From Gracilaria domingensis (lineage: Eukaryota; Rhodophyta; Florideophyceae; Gracilariales; Gracilariaceae), in assembly GCA_022539475.1 (NCBI GenBank), contig VCMS01000461.1, positions 1 through 20,175 of the forward strand: a stretch of DNA of 20,175 nucleotides. Reading direction: 5' to 3'. Both the position numbers and the translations under genes were made by a program. The notes beneath the pieces are model-generated. The model was not told the origin of the DNA and did no database searches. It saw only the letters and a list, made by a program, of their open reading frames with translations. The first letter of the stretch is position 1. Each line of letters opens with the position of its first letter. Positions 17,422 through 20,175 of the stretch are shown here, one piece after another.

Positions 17422-18945
17422 TCACCTGCGCCCGTTCTCGTGCACTTCTTCGCGGCTCCCCTTCTTCACTGGCAGATATTGCAGCAGCACAGCGGGAGTC
17501 CTCCTCTTCGTCACGGACTGCTTCACTGGTGCGGGGGGCGGAATTACCTTGAGCATCGTCCGCAATCGATTCTGAAAGGAAGTAGCGGCAGTTCTAATTG
17601 AGTTCGTCCTGCTCCGAACACGCGGCAATGTGTTGAAGTTCACAACTTGTCCCAAAAGGAACTGATTCACAGCTGCGTTGTTGTCTGGGTCTTCAACGTC
17701 ATCTTCATGCGATGGAGCATAAAGACTGACTTCGCGTTTCAGAAACACTTCCATGGACTCTTCCTCGTTCAGTTCATTCCTCACTGCTCGAGCCGCGCGA
17801 AACAGAGACACTGCTCTATCATAAAAGAAACCTCGAACCTCCTCAAAGCTTTTCCATTGCTTTGTCTTCGTCGACTTGCCCTTCAATAGAAACATCTGAA
17901 GACAATCAAGAATGAAGGAAAACTCCTCGGCATCCAAAACATATAGCGGAGTATGGGACAGATGTGTGAGACCTATGTCACTCACAGTCTCACATATATC
18001 CTCGAAATGGGCCAGCATTCCCTCACGAGACATGAGTTGCAGGGCGACATTGGCATATCTCAGATACTGATGCTCTTGCACAGTCCCAATCAGTTGGCTC
18101 TCCTTCAACACTTCTGTCACTTCCGCAGGATCCACGTCTGCTGGCGTCACCCCCTCAACATCTTCAATTAGAATGGCGACCACACTAACTATAGAGTGTA
18201 TCTTGTCTGAAAACATCATCCTTCGCATGGTACTCGTCGACTCATTGAGGTACGAAGCAACACATAACAATTCCTTCATTCCAATGGGCCTCCCATCTCT
18301 TCGTATCAACAGATTGCAACGCCAAAACCTGGCTAATCGCTTCCACTTCTCTGCACCAGTCGCTGCGAAATATTGTATAGCTCTCAGACGATGCAAACCA
18401 TCTACAATGAAGCACTTCTTCGTTAGGCGTCCCCTGTCAGTATCCCTGTCTCCCGTAGTAGCATCTTGAAAGGCCACCACTGGAGAACCCATCGACTGCA
18501 ATATCCCCCGCTCCTCCATACTCTTCACAAGGGCTTCAACGTGGCGTTTACTTACTCCACGGAGTAAATTGGGCGGAGTGTCCACCAGAGTGATGTCAAC
18601 AGTAACAACAACCATCCGGTAGTGATTGAGGTTCACCTTTGGTACCTTCTGACGAATTCGTCTGTACGTCTTGCTCCGAGTAGGTGTCCCTTGTGTTCCA
18701 GACCGCTCGCCAGAAACACTTGAACGTGCCATTCTTGCGGACAGAAGCACAACGTCATCGTCCTGCTGCTCCGCAGTTTCTGGTGCAGTTTGGGGTACAG
18801 ATGGACCAGCTCCTTGTGCGGATTGCGCATCCGCGTCTGGAAGGGGACCTTTTATGATCTCATCTTCCTCTTCTTGCACAGCCGTCCCGTGTTGAACCGT
18901 CTGTTTCGACGCAGAAGTTCCCCTTGTGTCGACGGTCTGATTCAT
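17422..18945 (-). CDS. ParB-like domain protein
   Basis: This 507-residue ORF starts at ATG 18945. Residues 1-95 are disordered and acidic. Residues about 124-230 match the ParB/Srx-like fold: RHVEALVKSMEERGILQSM, then the hallmark CFIVDGLHRLRAIQYFAA (residues 178-195), comparable to the dGxRRlxA motif of ParB. ParB N-terminal domains bind and hydrolyse CTP or act as nucleases in bacteria; eukaryotic versions are scattered and poorly understood. Residues 230-400 are helical and unrecognised. The end is basic and Pro-rich. The nominal TGA stop lies inside a consensus splice donor (CAG/GTGAGT), and a GGGGGG run at 17533-17538 is a likely frameshift point, so the natural C-terminus is probably longer. 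Upstream, the frame is open past the ATG to a TAA near 19042. Confidence 0.6.
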   Translation of the reverse strand: MNQTVDTRGTSASKQTVQHGTAVQEEEDEIIKGPLPDADAQSAQGAGPSVPQTAPETAEQQDDDVVLLSARMARSSVSGERSGTQGTPTRSKTYRRIRQKVPKVNLNHYRMVVVTVDITLVDTPPNLLRGVSKRHVEALVKSMEERGILQSMGSPVVAFQDATTGDRDTDRGRLTKKCFIVDGLHRLRAIQYFAATGAEKWKRLARFWRCNLLIRRDGRPIGMKELLCVASYLNESTSTMRRMMFSDKIHSIVSVVAILIEDVEGVTPADVDPAEVTEVLKESQLIGTVQEHQYLRYANVALQLMSREGMLAHFEDICETVSDIGLTHLSHTPLYVLDAEEFSFILDCLQMFLLKGKSTKTKQWKSFEEVRGFFYDRAVSLFRAARAVRNELNEEESMEVFLKREVSLYAPSHEDDVEDPDNNAAVNQFLLGQVVNFNTLPRVRSRTNSIRTAATSFQNRLRTMLKVIPPPAPVKQSVTKRRTPAVLLQYLPVKKGSREEVHENGRR

Positions 18946-18972
18946 CGCAGCAGATGCCCTTTTCGACGCAGT

Positions 18973-19547
18973 GGCTCCGTAGCGGAGGTAGACTTTGTTT
19001 GACCTGTCCGCTTCGTAGCTGGGGATGATATTGTCTCCTTAGTCCGCTTCGTAACAGACGATGGACCGGCCCGCGGAGGTGCTACTGATGCGCTACCTCT
19101 CGGTGTTGATGAACTTCGAATTGGCTACGTGCGGCTTGTCGGCGTCATCGCTTCACTCATAGCGCTCACCGTTCGTCGCTTGGACGCCGGAATGCTGGCT
19201 GCCACCTGTTCCATCATTTTCTCATCCCAAGGAGCGGCCGTCCGGAGATCCTGGATATATTGGGGAAGATCCAGGCCCTCCGCCCGGTAAGGGTAGAACG
19301 TCTGACCGCTTCGACTGATGAGAATATTATGAACCACCACAAGACCTGGGTCCAATTGCTTCCCGTTCAACTCGCGGCGTAGAACACTTCCAATTCCATG
19401 CAACAACGCTTCCCCGACTATCACCTTTCCTTCATTCTCAATATCCATCTGCAGAGAAACCCGCATTCCACCTTGCAATGATCGAGTGCTCCGCCGAGTG
19501 CGAGGAGTCACGCTTTGCGTACGCTTTCGAACACGAGTTGGCTTCAT
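18973..19547 (-). CDS. Unrecognised ORF upstream of the ParB-like ORF, possible N-terminal exon
   Basis: ATG 19547 opens a frame of 140 codons to TAG 19127-19125. It has a basic, Arg/Thr/Ser-rich start (RKRTQSVTPRTRRSTRS) and then a folded-looking part (GKVIVGEALLHGIGSVLRRE, VVVHNILISRSGQTFYPYRA, PWDEKMMEQV). After the TAG the same frame continues to about 18973 as a Ser/Thr/Pro/Lys-rich stretch with repeated TKRT and ATKRT, like a flexible linker. A 1-nt shift near 18972-18980 would carry it into the ParB frame. It may be the front of the same large protein. No family is recognised. Confidence 0.45.
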
Positions 19548-19556
19548 GTTGAACAG

Positions 19557-19640
19557 CTATTGCAGTGAAAGGTGTGTATCAACAATACGCTCGCTCTGGA
19601 CGATACAAGAACGGATGCGAGCGTTTAAATGGCGACTTAC
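19557..19640 (-). other. Candidate 84-nt intron removing an in-frame TAG
   Basis: It begins GTAAGT and ends in a pyrimidine-containing TTTCACTGCAATAG. Its length is a multiple of three and it joins two open frames in phase 0 (…GVAS / LFNMKPT…). The preceding exon base is C rather than the usual G. Confidence 0.4.
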
Positions 19641-19844
19641 GCTGGCAACCCCGCTTTCGGAAGCTCCTCCCAGCGCACTGCCAGTCTCGTCCGTGTCCTG
19701 TCCGTGGCCGCTCGCACACTGATTGTACGCTTTAGAGTCGTGGAGTTCGCGCAATGATGACTCACGCGAGCAATGGTCGCGTTCTCTAATCATGCTCTTC
19801 AAATGCTTTGCATAGTAGTCAAGAGTACACTCATTCACTTCCAT
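19557..19844 (-). CDS. Short Cys/His-containing ORF, candidate first exon
   Basis: The only ATG is at 19844; the open frame reaches back to 19916 and includes CICGSRLYMEVNECTLDYYAKHL followed by a further His and Cys, which loosely resembles a BED/C2H2-type finger. The frame ends with TAG 19559-19557, directly in frame with the next ORF's ATG (19547). A GTAAGT donor (19640-19635) and the acceptor TTTCACTGCAATAG ending at 19557 define an 84-nt stretch whose removal deletes that TAG and joins the two ORFs in phase 0. If so, this is exon 1 of the locus. Without transcripts it remains a weak call. Confidence 0.35.
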   Translation of the reverse strand: MEVNECTLDYYAKHLKSMIRERDHCSRESSLRELHDSKAYNQCASGHGQDTDETGSALGGASESGVASVSRHLNARIRSCIVQSERIVDTHLSLQ

Positions 19845-19845
19845 G

Positions 19846-19972
19846 TACAGCCTACTCCCGCAAATACACGTGGACAGCGGCGCCAACGTACCGGCGGCCG
19901 GGTGTAGCGAAATCACTGCGCGGCGGCGTGTTTTGCGAGGTCCCGGGAAGGCACCGGAATGTGGCCAGAACG
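19846..19972. other. Short region between hairpins and the minus-strand locus
   Basis: This GC-rich stretch separates palindrome A from the ATG at 19844. It would contain the promoter of the minus-strand locus if transcription starts here. No TATA box is seen. Confidence 0.3.
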
Positions 19973-20045
19973 TGCCCGCGGGCGGCGGGGGTCGGTCGTG
20001 TTAGGGTAGCTACCCTAACCCGACCGGACCCCCCGCCCGCGGGCA
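19973..20045. repeat. Long near-perfect palindrome, copy A
   Basis: The two arms of about 36 bases differ at only about three positions. The centre is GTTAGGGTAGCTACCCTAAC, a perfect 20-base palindrome with no loop. The outer arm contains GCCCGCGGGC, itself a palindrome. Outside the arms a short AATGTG match occurs at the same spacing on both sides, hinting that the repeat was once longer. Confidence 0.85.
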
Positions 20046-20061
20046 TAAAATCGCACATTTT

Positions 20062-20175
20062 TCAAAAAATCGTCCCAAAACGTGCCCGCGGGCGGGGGGT
20101 CGGTCGTGTTAGGGTAGCTACCCTAACACGACCGGATCCCCCCGCCCGCGGGCACCTTTTTCGACGATTTTTTGA
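20062..20175. repeat. Long near-perfect palindrome, copy B, reaches window end
   Basis: The core (20082-20155) matches copy A, with arms differing mainly by a 2-base insertion. Here the symmetry continues outward: TCAAAAAATCG at 20062 is the exact reverse complement of CGATTTTTTGA at 20165-20175, so the arms are about 57 bases. It starts about 110 bases after copy A. It may extend or repeat beyond the window. Confidence 0.85.

Noticed and set aside
19125..19170. 45-nt intron removing the TAG at 19125
   Set aside because: GTGAGC and TAG ends exist, but there is no pyrimidine tract and the length is very short.
8918..19559. TAG as a reassigned sense codon, because several frames contain TAG
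   Set aside because: The intact HAD gene ends properly in TAG, the epimerase fragment ends with three in-frame TAGs at its natural C-terminus, and the TAGs in the HAD paralogue fall at unrelated residues (Asn and Leu) in a copy that has also lost its nucleophile.
19973..20175. Telomere
   Set aside because: TTAGGG occurs once per arm inside palindromes and is not repeated in tandem.

Overview
This is a piece of eukaryotic nuclear DNA. It holds a Ty3/gypsy LTR retrotransposon with frayed reading frames, mostly intronless genes on both strands, an inverted gene duplication with one dead copy, and several families of hairpin-forming repeats. The species cannot be named from the sequence. The compact intron-poor genes between repeats would fit an alga such as a florideophyte red alga, but this is a weak inference.

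Region 1 (1 to about 7311, minus strand) is the retrotransposon. From right to left it has a probable 5' LTR with a TATA box (about 6665-7311), a leader, gag with coiled coil, nuclear-localisation-like run and CCHC knuckle (6500-4491), and pol in the -1 frame (about 4500-147). Pol carries protease, reverse transcriptase, RNase H and integrase domains. It is broken by an in-frame TGA and two apparent 1-nt deletions. The 3' LTR is not in the window.

Region 2 (7312-9421, plus strand) has a cluster of nested inverted repeats, a stretch without convincing genes, and an unrecognised reading frame (8174-9421) interrupted by one TAG.

Region 3 (9723-12905) has a minus-strand gene for an unrecognised acidic coiled-coil protein, three tandem ~125-bp hairpin units, the 3' half of a ribulose-phosphate 3-epimerase gene with no 5' half, and an intact plus-strand ketopantoate-reductase-like gene.

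Region 4 (13533-15297) is a tail-to-tail pair of HAD-family (trehalose-phosphatase-like) genes. The plus-strand copy looks intact. The minus-strand copy has two nonsense codons and has lost the nucleophilic aspartate.

Region 5 (15634-19916, minus strand) is the most interesting part. In transcription order it has a small Cys/His-containing ORF, a 140-aa ORF, a long ORF with a ParB-like domain, an acidic/basic linker with a SUMO-interaction-like motif, and a 2-oxoglutarate/Fe(II) dioxygenase domain. The pieces sit in shifting frames, so they could be one large decayed or spliced gene or several genes. Immediately upstream, at the right edge, are two long near-perfect palindromes with TTAGGGTAGCTACCCTAA at their centres, about 110 bp apart. 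A ParB-fold protein and an oxidative-modification enzyme next to giant hairpins could be a mobile or chromatin-modifying system, but that link is inference.
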